Under the pieces are notes generated by a model. That model ran no database searches, was not told where the DNA came from, and saw only the letters and a list, made by a program, of their open reading frames with translations. A stretch of DNA of 64,000 nucleotides from Yanshouia hominis. Its GTDB lineage: Bacteria > Bacillota > Clostridia > Oscillospirales > Ruminococcaceae. A program made the translations under genes and the position numbers. This document shows, piece by piece, positions 54,671-62,914 of this stretch (the stretch's first letter is position 1; every line of letters begins with the position of its first letter). The stretch covers positions 62,001 to 126,000 of the forward strand of contig JACRTB010000006.1 of NCBI GenBank assembly GCA_014385025.1. The letters run 5' to 3'.

Positions 54671-55098
54671 GCGCTGGGGGAGGGCAGGACGATGGCCGGA
54701 ATACCGGCCGCCGGTTCACAGAGCCGGTGGTAGAGCCGTCCGGCCGTCTGTCCGGTGGCAAAAACCGCCCGAATCGGGGCCTTTTTGAGCAGCCCCGCGA
54801 TATCGTTGCCCTCCGGCTCGCGGATGCTCGCATCCCCGGCCCCCTCGATGCTGCAGCGCGCAAGCACGTCCCAGAGAGCGATGCGGTGCCGCAGGGCGAA
54901 AGCGCGCCGCGCGCCGTTGTCCGCCGGAGGCTCCTCGCCGAAGAGGGCGGCGAGCACCGGCCAGAAGCGGTTTTGCGGATGCAGATAATAAAAAGCCCCC
55001 GCCCGCGAGGCAGGGGAGGGCATGGTGCCCAGAATCAGCACCCTTGAGCGGGAATCGAAGACCGGCCCGAGCGGATGCCGAATCGTTTCACGTACCAT
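54595..55098 (-). CDS. DNA-deoxyinosine/uracil glycosylase
   Basis: A 167-residue base-excision enzyme of the UDG superfamily (hypoxanthine-DNA glycosylase type). It has LGTMPSPASRAGAFYYLHPQ, then NRFWPVLAALFGE, and near the C-terminus LPSPSAANCAM. The start at 55098 follows GGAGGATTT. It ends in the duplicated segment. Confidence 0.9.
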   Translation of the reverse strand: MVRETIRHPLGPVFDSRSRVLILGTMPSPASRAGAFYYLHPQNRFWPVLAALFGEEPPADNGARRAFALRHRIALWDVLARCSIEGAGDASIREPEGNDIAGLLKKAPIRAVFATGQTAGRLYHRLCEPAAGIPAIVLPSPSAANCAMRPETLVERYRVILPYLTGP

Positions 55099-55122
55099 AA
55101 ATCCTCCGAAAGGAATGAATCG
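55099..55122. promoter_or_regulatory. Overlapping ribosome-binding sites of divergent genes
   Basis: Only 24 nt separate the two start codons. The minus-strand GGAGGA (55102-55107) and plus-strand AAAGGA (55109-55114) lie side by side, leaving no room for promoters, so each promoter must lie within the other gene. Confidence 0.8.
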
Positions 55123-55518
55123 TTGTTGAAGACAATCGAAGAGCTGCGGAAATTTTTTGAAGCGGACCGCTTTGCGGCGGAGATGGGCGCGGTGATCACC
55201 GAATGCGGCGAAGGCGGCGCGACGGTCGAAATGGACGCCGGCCCGCGGCACCTCAACGCCGCCGGGACGGTGCAGGGCGGCGCGCTGTTTACGCTGGCCG
55301 ACTTTGCCTTCGCGGTGGCGGCAAACGCAGGCGGGGTGCTGACCGTTTCGCTTCAAAATTCGATCAGCTTTCTGCACGCGGCAAAGCCCGGCCGCCTGAC
55401 GGCGCGGGCCGAGCGGGTGAGCGAAACCCGCCGCACCTGCTGTTATGACGTGTCGGTCACCGACGAGGCGGGAAATCTGACGGCCCGGATGAGTGTGACC
55501 GGCTACCGCAGGGGCTGA
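55123..55518 (+). CDS. PaaI-type hotdog thioesterase
   Basis: A 131-residue acyl-CoA thioesterase-like protein. The hotdog signature TVQGGALFTLADFAFAVAAN lies near residues 48-67. TTG start at 55123 with AAAGGA 8 nt before it. Substrate unknown. Its 3' end is duplicated downstream. Confidence 0.88.
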   Translation: MLKTIEELRKFFEADRFAAEMGAVITECGEGGATVEMDAGPRHLNAAGTVQGGALFTLADFAFAVAANAGGVLTVSLQNSISFLHAAKPGRLTARAERVSETRRTCCYDVSVTDEAGNLTARMSVTGYRRG

Positions 55519-55644
55519 GGGCCCCGCGGCACGGTTTCCGGAGCGATTACGGCAACCGGTCACCGGCGAGGCGGGGAATCTGACGGCCCGGATGAGCGTG
55601 ACCGGCTACCGCAGGGGCTGAGGGCCCCGCGGCACGGCTTCCGG
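55455..55644 (+). repeat. Tandem duplication of the thioesterase 3' end
   Basis: 55455-55541 and 55558-55644 match at about 83 of 87 positions. The second copy has no start and lies between the thioesterase and lexA. Confidence 0.96.
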
Positions 55645-55654
55645 CGCCTGTCGT

Positions 55655-56245
55655 TCACGAGAGGGTGCGCACCACCGCGATGACCCGGCCGAGGATTTTG
55701 CAGCGGTCGACGATGATCGGTTCCATGCTGCTGTTCTCGGGCTGAAGGCGGTAATGACCGTTTTCCTTGTAAAAGCGCTTCACCGTCGCTTCATCCTCTA
55801 CAAGCGCGACGGCAATCGCCCCGTTTTCGACGGTGGGGCACTGGCGGACCACCACAAGATCTCCGTCGAGAATTGCGGCTTCGATCATCGATTCGCCCCG
55901 TACTTTCAATGCGAAAAGGTTGGCGGGATTCTCCCCGGCGGCCGCAAAGGGAAGATAATCGGTGACCTCCTCAAACGCGAGGATCGGCTGTCCCGCGGTG
56001 ACGGTGCCGAGCACCGGGACCTGCGCGACCCGTTCCGACCGGGAGAGGCGTATCGTCCGGTTTTCGTTGTCTCCCATGCTGATGTAGCCCTTTGCTTCCA
56101 GGCTTTTCAGATAGCGGTGGGCGGAGGAGGTGGATTTGATCTGCAGATCCCGGCAGATTTCCCGCACGGTGGGGGGGATCTGATCGGCAAGGCGTTCCTT
56201 GATATAGGAAAGCAGAGTCCGTTCCTTGTCGCTGAGCTGTTCCAT
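55655..56245 (-). CDS. lexA: SOS repressor LexA
   Basis: A 196-residue repressor. The N-terminal winged helix (STSSAHRYLKSLEAKGYI) is followed by the self-cleavage Ala84-Gly85 bond in VTAGQP, the catalytic serine (Ser119, RGESM) and lysine (Lys156, ATVKRF). The ATG has weak GGAGG support. An SOS-like box overlaps its promoter. Confidence 0.96.
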   Translation of the reverse strand: MEQLSDKERTLLSYIKERLADQIPPTVREICRDLQIKSTSSAHRYLKSLEAKGYISMGDNENRTIRLSRSERVAQVPVLGTVTAGQPILAFEEVTDYLPFAAAGENPANLFALKVRGESMIEAAILDGDLVVVRQCPTVENGAIAVALVEDEATVKRFYKENGHYRLQPENSSMEPIIVDRCKILGRVIAVVRTLS

Positions 56246-56283
56246 GTGCTGGCGGCCTCCTTCGGCGTCATTTAATTGGAATC

Positions 56284-56324
56284 AGTATAGCACATCCGTT
56301 CTCAAAATGCAAACGTATGTTTGC
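56284..56324 (-). promoter_or_regulatory. lexA promoter with SOS-box-like operator
   Basis: Minus-strand TTGCAT (56307-56312), 17-nt spacer, TATACT (56284-56289). The palindrome GCAAAC-N4-GTTTGC (56309-56324) overlaps the -35 box, resembling the Gram-positive LexA site CGAAC-N4-GTTCG with changes. Confidence 0.82.
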
Positions 56325-56469
56325 AAAATGGGGCGGAACCGGCGCAAAAGATTCCCACCTCCCCGCCGGTTCGACGCCGGGGACCTCCGCGGGATCGGAT
56401 TTCGGGGGATTTTTGGCAATTTTCTCGAAAAGGCTGATGAATTTTATCTCCTATTTTGCATTTTTCCAC

Positions 56470-56498
56470 TTGTCAAGCGGTCTAAAAACCGCTATGAT
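56470..56498 (+). promoter_or_regulatory. acpP promoter with palindromic spacer
   Basis: TTGTCA (56470-56475), 17-nt spacer, TATGAT (56493-56498). The spacer is an inverted repeat AGCGGT (56476)-N6-ACCGCT (56488), a possible operator. Confidence 0.83.
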
Positions 56499-56563
56499 TG
56501 TTGTCGTACAATCGCGGACGCATGAGATCAAACAGCGCCGTAAATCCAAAAGGAGGAACCACA

Positions 56564-56794
56564 GTGATTTTTGAGAAGGTAAAGGGCATCCTCGCGGAAC
56601 AGCTTGATATCGATGAGGATTCAATTACCGCCGATTCGTCGATCGTCGAAGATCTCGGCGCCGATTCGCTGGATATCGTTGATCTGGTGATGAGCCTGGA
56701 AGATGAGTTCGACACCGAGATCCCGGACGAGGCGATCGAGGGCATCAAGACGGTCGGAGACATTGTCCATTATATTGAAGAGAACGCAAACTAA
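56564..56794 (+). CDS. acpP: Acyl carrier protein
   Basis: A 76-residue carrier of fatty-acid synthesis. The phosphopantetheine serine is in [10 protein letters not shown] near residue 36. GTG start after AAGGAGG; longer starts lie across the promoter. Normal family length. Monocistronic, with a terminator after it. Confidence 0.96.
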   Translation: MIFEKVKGILAEQLDIDEDSITADSSIVEDLGADSLDIVDLVMSLEDEFDTEIPDEAIEGIKTVGDIVHYIEENAN

Positions 56795-56824
56795 GCTTCC
56801 CGCCGCCAAAATGGGGAAAGCACA

Positions 56825-56875
56825 ATGCGGCGCGCCCATAGGCTCCCTTCGGAGTCTCGGGCGTGCCGCATTTTC
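56825..56875 (+). terminator. Terminator of acpP
   Basis: ATGCGGCGCGCCC pairs with GGGCGTGCCGCAT (one mismatch) around a 21-base loop that can form its own small hairpin, followed by TTTTCG. Confidence 0.85.
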
Positions 56876-56890
56876 GTTTCCGGACGGGGA

Positions 56891-57130
56891 TCAGTCGAGA
56901 TAGGGGCCGACCGCATGGCCGTTATACTGCATCTTGATCCCGAGCAGAACCGAACCGTCGGGCTGTTCCTGTTCACTGCATATTTTGCAGCGGATTCCCT
57001 TGCGCTCGAGCGAGGCCTTGTAGGCCCCAACCTCCTGCCGGACCGCCGTTACCGCCGCCGAATGGGGCAGATCGTCCTTGAGCTGGAAGTGGATCGTCTT
57101 TTCAACACAGGCATATTGGATTCGTTTCAT
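56891..57130 (-). CDS. Small conserved-looking protein
   Basis: A 79-residue protein, MKRIQYACVEKTIHFQLKDD, with a KASLERKGIRCKICSEQ central part. GAGGAG precedes the ATG at good spacing. No family recognised. It is followed on the same strand by the acpP region. Confidence 0.65.
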   Translation of the reverse strand: MKRIQYACVEKTIHFQLKDDLPHSAAVTAVRQEVGAYKASLERKGIRCKICSEQEQPDGSVLLGIKMQYNGHAVGPYLD

Positions 57131-57257
57131 CTTGTGCTCCTCTTTCCGTCTTATGATTTATCACATTTCCTTTTCCGGCCGGAATCGGAAACCAGAACCC
57201 TTTTTCCGCTGCACCGGATGAGCGGCGGCGCGGAGAAAAGCGGGATTCTGCCGTTTG

Positions 57258-57770
57258 TTACCGGGGCGGCGCCTCCCTGAGCAGACCGGAGATGAAATCC
57301 GGCACCTCGTCCGCGGGAATCTGCAGCACGAATCCGATTTCGTTGTGCAGCAGGCGCTGTGCCTCCTTAAAAATCCGTTCATCGGCGCTGTGCAGCTTTT
57401 TCCCCTGCCTGCGCTGAGCGGTCTGATGGAGGTAGAGGGTCCGGACCAGCCGCAGCAGGGCCGCCCTGTCGCATCCCGCAAGAATTTCGCGGCAGCATTG
57501 CCTGCGCCGCTCTTCGTCCTCGATCCAGGGATCTTCCTCGAGGGGAAGCGACCGGATCGTCTCCAGGATTTCATCGGCGGAAGGGACCGGTTTGATTTTC
57601 GACATCAGCGCCTCGTTTTCGAGCGGAAGATAGATGGTCGTTTTCGGCGGGGCTTCCGTTTCGAGTACGGCGTAGCCGCGCTCCGTCCCGCCCACCTGTT
57701 TTTTGCAGAACTCCCTGACAGTGCAGGCGCCGGCGGCGCCGTACAAAACAATGTCGTTGACCTTGAGCAT
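57258..57770 (-). CDS. CarD-family transcription regulator
   Basis: A 170-residue protein with the CarD/CdnL fold: MLKVNDIVLYGAAGACTVRE at the start, then RGYAVLETEAPPKTTIYLPL. CarD proteins bind RNA polymerase beta and stabilise open complexes. The start at 57770 has AGGAGG with 5-nt spacing; the opening to 57887 crosses the promoter. Confidence 0.88.
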   Translation of the reverse strand: MLKVNDIVLYGAAGACTVREFCKKQVGGTERGYAVLETEAPPKTTIYLPLENEALMSKIKPVPSADEILETIRSLPLEEDPWIEDEERRRQCCREILAGCDRAALLRLVRTLYLHQTAQRRQGKKLHSADERIFKEAQRLLHNEIGFVLQIPADEVPDFISGLLREAPPR

Positions 57771-57882
57771 CACTGCCTCCTGTTTCCCGCGGGTAGCGAT
57801 TTTGCGAACAAAAAAACAGCGTATGCCCGCGACAACTGGACTTACGTCAGCCTGAAGCAAACGGCACGCTGTTCTGTCTTTT

Positions 57883-57911
57883 ATCATAACAGGTTTTTCG
57901 GAAAAATGTCA
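57883..57911 (-). promoter_or_regulatory. Promoter of the CarD-like gene
   Basis: Minus-strand TGACAT (57906-57911), 17-nt spacer, TATGAT (57883-57888). Confidence 0.75.
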
Positions 57912-58005
57912 TGGGCAATTCCACCAAAATAAGGAAGCCGGCGGCTGCGCCGGACAAAGCGCGGCCGGTATCCGGCATAGAGCTGCCGCTGCTGCGGGGT
58001 AAATC

Positions 58006-58034
58006 TTGATAAGTCCTCGTCAATATGGTAAGAT
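58006..58034 (+). promoter_or_regulatory. Promoter of the split permease
   Basis: TTGATA (58006-58011), 17-nt spacer, TAAGAT (58029-58034), 41 nt before the ATG. Confidence 0.85.
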
Positions 58035-58074
58035 CAAGAATATGATAAAATCAGGCCGGATTGGAGAAGATGGG

Positions 58075-58554
58075 ATGTTTACCAAAATTTTATACGCGGG
58101 AGCATTCGTCTGGCTGCTGCTTTCTTTTCTGAAGGACAGGGAAAAAACAAAAACCGCGCTGAAAAAGGCATGGAAGTCCTTCGAAAACATTTTGCCTTCC
58201 GTACTGGCAGTGCTTCTGCTGATTGGATTTGTGCTGACCGTCCTGGACCCGGACTTGATTTCAAAAGCAATAGGCTCCGATTCCGGACTCTTCGGGCTGC
58301 TGCTCGCCGCCGTCATCGGATGCATTACGCTGATTCCGGGGTTTATCGCCTTCCCTCTGGCGGCCTCGCTGCTGCGGGCGGGCGCCGGATATACACAGAT
58401 CGCCGTATTCGTTTCCACGTTAATGATGGTGGGGGTGGCGACCCTGCCGCTGGAAATGCAATATTTCGGAAAGCGCGCCGCGCTCAAGCGCAATGCGCTG
58501 TCCCTCGGCGCGGCTGTCATAACCTCGCTGATGGTGGGGGTGATTATGAAATGA
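58075..58554 (+). CDS. Permease, first half (PF03773-like)
   Basis: A 159-residue membrane protein with about four hydrophobic segments. GLLLAAVIGCITLIPGFIAF and PLAASLLRAGAGYTQIAVFV match the repeat half of ArsP/YraQ-type permeases, which are normally one polypeptide of about 300 residues. It overlaps the second half by four bases. The substrate is unknown. Confidence 0.85.
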   Translation: MFTKILYAGAFVWLLLSFLKDREKTKTALKKAWKSFENILPSVLAVLLLIGFVLTVLDPDLISKAIGSDSGLFGLLLAAVIGCITLIPGFIAFPLAASLLRAGAGYTQIAVFVSTLMMVGVATLPLEMQYFGKRAALKRNALSLGAAVITSLMVGVIMK

Positions 58555-59105
58555 CAGTGCTGAAAAGGCAGATGAAACGGTACGCGCTGTTTTTCCTGCT
58601 GCTGGTGGTGAATGCCGTCCTGCTTCTCGCGGCTCCTGAAGTCGGGAAAGAGTCCCTCCGGATGTCCTTTGCCCAGCTGACCGAGATGCTGACCATTATT
58701 CCGCCGGTTTTCCTCCTCATGGGGCTGATGGATGTTTGGATTCCGAAGGAAGTGATGATGAAGTATATGGGAAAGGGCGCCGGAATCAGGGGCGGCGTTT
58801 TTGCGTTTGCCCTGGGGTCCTTGGCGGCCGGACCGCTGTATGCCGCCTTTCCCATGGCCAGCGTCTTTTTGAAAAAGGGCGTGTCGCTGCTCAATGTTTT
58901 CCTGTTTATTGGCGCATGGTCCACCACAAAAATACCGATGATGTTTTTTGAGGTGACCCAACTGGGCGTAAAGTTTGCGCTGGCGCGGTTTTTCCTGAAT
59001 CTTGCTTCCATCATTCTGTTGGCTTTCATCATGGAAAGGACAACGGGAGAAAAGGAGTCGGAGGCAATTTATCAAAGAGCCTGCGCGCAGCAGAAGGATC
59101 ACTGA
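58551..59105 (+). CDS. Permease, second half (PF03773-like)
   Basis: A 184-residue membrane protein with about four hydrophobic segments. FALGSLAAGPLYAAFPMASV and FLKKGVSLLNVFLFIGAW parallel the first half. It starts at the ATGA overlap, so the two subunits should be made together and probably assemble into one permease. Confidence 0.85.
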   Translation: MTVLKRQMKRYALFFLLLVVNAVLLLAAPEVGKESLRMSFAQLTEMLTIIPPVFLLMGLMDVWIPKEVMMKYMGKGAGIRGGVFAFALGSLAAGPLYAAFPMASVFLKKGVSLLNVFLFIGAWSTTKIPMMFFEVTQLGVKFALARFFLNLASIILLAFIMERTTGEKESEAIYQRACAQQKDH

Positions 59106-59149
59106 GATCCCCGCCGAAGGGTGCGGGGCCGTCTTCCGGACCGCGCGGG

Positions 59150-59368
59150 CAAAGGGTAAAAGAGGACATCGATGATTTGGTGCATGCGCTGCCCGTCACC
59201 AGACTGCATTATGTCGCGGCGGACGGCTGTGCGCTATTCATGCGGGAAGCCATCGACGCGATGGACGACGACACCTTTGAATTATACTTGAAATATCACT
59301 TTTCCACCTGCGAGCGGGAAGATTTGGCCGGCATGACAAGCCATGCGGTTGATATACTCAGGAAATGA
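59150..59368 (+). pseudogene. C-terminal remnant of a SAM-dependent methyltransferase
   Basis: The frame VKEDIDDLVHALPVTRLHYV followed by AADGCALFMREAIDAMDDDT and FELYLKYHFSTCERED matches the C-terminus of class I methyltransferases common in Firmicutes. The catalytic N-terminal domain is missing, and no ribosome-binding site precedes the TTG at 59177. Confidence 0.65.
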
Positions 59369-59478
59369 CGCCCGTGGAGACGCATTCCGGCTTGCGGATT
59401 TTATCCCGTCATATGGCGGAACCGCCGGAGATTTTTCCGGGTACGCCGGTCAGCGGCAGGGGCAAATGCCGCTTTTTC

Positions 59479-59507
59479 TTGCATTTTTTCGGGGAACCCA
59501 TTATAAT
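59479..59507 (+). promoter_or_regulatory. Sigma-A promoter of proS
   Basis: TTGCAT (59479-59484), 17-nt spacer, perfect TATAAT (59502-59507), 38 nt before the GTG start. No T-box leader is present. Confidence 0.9.
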
Positions 59508-59544
59508 AATAAGGTTCTATGACCGAGATAAGGGAGGAAAAATC

Positions 59545-60984
59545 GTGGCGGACAACAAAAAGAAGATGGTGGACGACATCACCCCGATGGATGTCGATTT
59601 TGCCAAGTGGTATACCGATATCGTTCGCAAGGCCGACCTCGCGGATTACTCGAGCGTGCGCGGCTGTATGATCGTGCGCCCCTACGGCACCGCGATCTGG
59701 GAAAACATCCGCAGCCTGCTCGACGGCATGTTCAAGGAAACCGGGCATGAAAACGTCATGATGCCGATGTTCATCCCCGAGAGCCTTTTGCAGCGGGAGA
59801 AGGACCATGTCGAGGGCTTTGCCCCCGAGGTCGCGTGGGTCACCCACGGCGGCGCCGAGGAGCTTGCGGAGCGGCTCTGCGTCCGCCCGACCTCCGAGAC
59901 GCTGTTCTGCGAGCATTATGCCAAGATCATTAAGTCCTACCGCGACCTGCCGATGCTCTACAACCAGTGGTGCTCGGTCTGCCGGTGGGAAAAGACCACC
60001 CGCCCCTTCCTGCGCACCACCGAGTTCTGGTGGCAGGAGGGCCACACCATGCATGAAACCGCCGAGGAGGCAATGCGCGAAACCGAGCGGCAGCTCGACG
60101 TCTATGCCAGGCTTTGCGAGGAATTCCTTGCGATTCCGGTTGTCAAGGGACGCAAGACCGACAAGGAAAAGTTTGCCGGAGCCGAGCGCACCTACACCAT
60201 CGAGGCGATGATGCACGACGGCAAGGCGCTGCAGTCGGGCACTTCCCATTACTTCGGAGACGGCTTTGCCCGCGCCTTCGACATCACCTTCCAGGGGCGC
60301 GACAACAAGCCGCAGTATCCGCATCAGACCTCATGGGGAATGTCCACTCGCATCATCGGCGCGATTATCATGACCCACGGCGACGATAACGGGCTGGTGC
60401 TGCCGCCCGCCATCGCTCCGGTTCAGGCGGTCATCGTGCCGGTCGCCCAGCATAAGGAAGGGGTTCTCGACGCCGCCTATGCCCTGCGCGACCGCCTCAA
60501 AGGGGTCTGCCGGGTGAAGGTTGACGATTCGGAGAACTCCCCCGGCTGGAAATTCGCCGAATATGAGATGAAGGGCGTTCCGCTGCGGATCGAGCTGGGC
60601 CCCAAGGATATCGAGAAGGGCCAGTGCGTGGTGGTGACCCGCCACAACCGCGAGAAGCATTTTATTCCGCTGGAAAACATCGAGGCGGAAATTCCCGGCC
60701 TGCTGCAAAAGGTCCGGGACGGAATCTATCAGATCGCGCTCGAAAACCGCGAAAGGCGCACCTTTACCGCTGCCAGCATGGAGGAGATCATGGACTTCAC
60801 CGCGCATCAGAGCGGCTTCCTCAAGACGATGTGGTGCGGCGATCTTGCGTGCGAGATGGCGATGAAGGATCAGGCGGGGCTTTCCTCCCGCTGCATGCCG
60901 TTCGAGCAGGAGCATCTTTCGGATGTCTGTCCGATCTGCGGCAGGCCCGCCAAGGAAATGGTGATCTGGGGCAAGGCGTATTAA
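59545..60984 (+). CDS. proS: Prolyl-tRNA synthetase, short (eukaryote/archaeal-like) form
   Basis: A 479-residue class IIa synthetase. GTG start at 59545 after GGGAGG. It has [40 protein letters not shown] and a C-terminal domain with [12 protein letters not shown] and [10 protein letters not shown]. It lacks the INS editing insertion between motifs 2 and 3, so it is the short ProRS type found in some Clostridia. Confidence 0.95.
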   Translation: MADNKKKMVDDITPMDVDFAKWYTDIVRKADLADYSSVRGCMIVRPYGTAIWENIRSLLDGMFKETGHENVMMPMFIPESLLQREKDHVEGFAPEVAWVTHGGAEELAERLCVRPTSETLFCEHYAKIIKSYRDLPMLYNQWCSVCRWEKTTRPFLRTTEFWWQEGHTMHETAEEAMRETERQLDVYARLCEEFLAIPVVKGRKTDKEKFAGAERTYTIEAMMHDGKALQSGTSHYFGDGFARAFDITFQGRDNKPQYPHQTSWGMSTRIIGAIIMTHGDDNGLVLPPAIAPVQAVIVPVAQHKEGVLDAAYALRDRLKGVCRVKVDDSENSPGWKFAEYEMKGVPLRIELGPKDIEKGQCVVVTRHNREKHFIPLENIEAEIPGLLQKVRDGIYQIALENRERRTFTAASMEEIMDFTAHQSGFLKTMWCGDLACEMAMKDQAGLSSRCMPFEQEHLSDVCPICGRPAKEMVIWGKAY

Positions 60985-61034
60985 AATGCGGCCGTATGCT
61001 CTGCACACGCGGGATTAAGCGAAAAAACGGTGAT

Positions 61035-61072
61035 AAAAGGGGCTTCCTCTGTCAGGAGGAAGCCCCTTTTTT
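61035..61072 (+). terminator. Terminator of proS
   Basis: AAAAGGGGCTTCCTC pairs with GGAGGAAGCCCCTTTT around a short loop, followed by more T; it lies 51 nt after proS. Confidence 0.95.
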
Positions 61073-61114
61073 CCGGGAAAAGAGTTTGGATCAAATCGCC
61101 GCATCTTTTGCTTT

Positions 61115-61681
61115 TCAGCTCTCCCGCGCAAGCTTTTCGTCGATTCCCGACGAGCGCATCGCCGCGAGAAAAACCGGCCGCAGCAGCATCGAGACGACCA
61201 CCGCGACGACGGCGTTGACCAGAGACGAGCTGCCCTTTACAATCAGCGCGGCGGTCACCGTCTCCATCGGGTTGCGCAGGAAAAAGTATTGTTCGATAAA
61301 ATTCTTGGCGAGATAGACCACAACATAGGCGATCGAACCCGCCGCCGCGCCGGTCAGGTTGACGGCGAAGCTTTCGCTGCGCCTGCCGCCCCGGAAAGCG
61401 ATCACGCCCGCGACAAATCCGATCACAAATTTCATCAGGAAGGTGACGGGGGCCCCCGCCGCATAGATCGGATTGGTCAAGTCGTAGAAGAATCCGCCGA
61501 GCCCCGCGCAGAGGCCGCCGGATACCGGCCCGAGCAGCAGGCCGGAGAGGACACAGAAAACGTTCCCGAAGTGCACCCGCGCCTCAAAGGGCAGGGGAAT
61601 CGAGAAGAAGTTGGCGACAAACACCATCGCGGAGAGAACGCCGATGGCGCAGAGACGGTAGATATTGGCATGGGATTTCAT
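61115..61681 (-). CDS. ECF transporter S component
   Basis: A 188-residue membrane protein with about six hydrophobic segments, the substrate-binding subunit of an ECF importer. ANFFSIPLPFEARVHFGNVF and LSGLLLGPVSGGLCAGLGGF are S-component hallmarks. It sits 43 nt after a pyridoxal kinase, so vitamin B6 is a likely substrate, by inference. Confidence 0.85.
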   Translation of the reverse strand: MKSHANIYRLCAIGVLSAMVFVANFFSIPLPFEARVHFGNVFCVLSGLLLGPVSGGLCAGLGGFFYDLTNPIYAAGAPVTFLMKFVIGFVAGVIAFRGGRRSESFAVNLTGAAAGSIAYVVVYLAKNFIEQYFFLRNPMETVTAALIVKGSSSLVNAVVAVVVSMLLRPVFLAAMRSSGIDEKLARES

Positions 61682-61724
61682 AACACACGCATCCTTTCCG
61701 GGCGTCCGCCCGGAGAGGGCGGCG

Positions 61725-62588
61725 TCAGAGCAGTTGATAATCCGAGAGGATTTCCCGCTGGGTCAGCGCCCCGAGGGAACGTTCCAGCATGACGCCGTGG
61801 CGCGGATCGCTGCCATAGCCGAAGGTTGTCTTGATCGCCAGCTCGCAGAAGCGGGTGGCGCGGTTGATGGCCATCGGCAGGCTGTCGTCCTGCAGCAGCG
61901 CGCCGGTAAGCACCGCCGCGAAGAGGTCGCCGGTTCCGGGGTAGGAAACCGGGACATAATCGCAGGCGACGTACCAGAAGGCGCTGCGCCCCCGGTCGTA
62001 GCCGAGATTCGCCATCCGCTCGCCGCTCGCCAGCGAAGCGCCGGTGATGACCACCCGTTCCGGTCCCAGCTCCGAAAGACGCGCCAGCATGCTTTTCGCC
62101 TGCGCGCGGGTCAGCGGAACCGGGCTGTATTCCTCGCCCAGCAGCATGTACGCCTCGGTGAGGTTCGGGGTGATCAGGTCCGCGACCGCCACCAGCTCGC
62201 GCATCCGCCCGCGCATCTCGCCGGTGACGGTGCGGTAGCTCTTGCCGTGATCCCCCATGACCGGGTCCACCACAGCCAGCGCCTGGGGATAGCTGCGGAA
62301 GTAGTCGAGACAATGGCTGATCTGCTCCGGCGAGCCGAGGAATCCGGTGTAGATGCACTCGAAAGCAAGTTCAAGCCTGCGGTAGTGATCGAGCGCCGGC
62401 TCGAGAAAGTCGGTCAGATCCCGCATGACCACCTCGCCCATTCCGCCGGTATGGGTGGAAAGAACGGCGGTCGGCACCGGACAGACCTGCATTCCCATCG
62501 CCGAGAGTACAGGAAGAATGACGGTCAGGGAGCAGCGGCCGAAGCCGGAGAGATCATGGATTGCGGCGATTCGAAGGGGTCGGTTCAT
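61725..62588 (-). CDS. Pyridoxamine/pyridoxal kinase
   Basis: A 287-residue ribokinase-fold enzyme of vitamin B6 salvage. It begins MNRPLRIAAIHDLSGFGRCS, has VVDPVMGDHGKSYRT, and the catalytic VSYPGTGDLFAAVLTGALL. It is upstream of the ECF S component on the same strand, likely one operon. Confidence 0.92.
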   Translation of the reverse strand: MNRPLRIAAIHDLSGFGRCSLTVILPVLSAMGMQVCPVPTAVLSTHTGGMGEVVMRDLTDFLEPALDHYRRLELAFECIYTGFLGSPEQISHCLDYFRSYPQALAVVDPVMGDHGKSYRTVTGEMRGRMRELVAVADLITPNLTEAYMLLGEEYSPVPLTRAQAKSMLARLSELGPERVVITGASLASGERMANLGYDRGRSAFWYVACDYVPVSYPGTGDLFAAVLTGALLQDDSLPMAINRATRFCELAIKTTFGYGSDPRHGVMLERSLGALTQREILSDYQLL

Positions 62589-62914
62589 AGGAAAAACCTC
62601 TCTTGTCTCATATGTTAGCTGGTTTTGCCTGCCGCCGCAAATTTTGATATCTGCGGCAAAAAAGGACGCCTTGTTGGAGAAAGTTCTATTTTTGGCTTTT
62701 TGATTTTCTCAAAAATTATGAAAAAACACATAAATTTTTTGAACGGCTGCCCGCCGGAAAATTTTTGAAAAAACAATGTACAACCGCAGCGGGGTCGGAA
62801 GATAAAAACTTGTGAAAAAGGTAGAATCGCATGGGAGAAACTTCAGCGGCTAAACCCGCCCGAACTGCACAAGCTAGCTTCGGTCCCCAAAACCGAAACG
62901 AGGAGAATCGCAGT
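62589..62914. other. 326-nt AT-rich intergenic region
   Basis: No gene seen. It includes the pyridoxal kinase promoter region (minus) and AT-rich sequence (62690-62830) with TAGAAT at 62822-62827 but no matching -35. Confidence 0.6.

Larger units (their letters stand above)
57771..58074. other. 304-nt divergent intergenic region
   Basis: Holds two promoters facing outward, for the CarD-like gene and the permease pair, with leaders of about 110 and 35 nt. No gene seen. Confidence 0.7.

Noticed and set aside
59508-59544. T-box leader before proS
   Set aside because: The start codon is only 38 nt after the -10 box, too short for a T-box.
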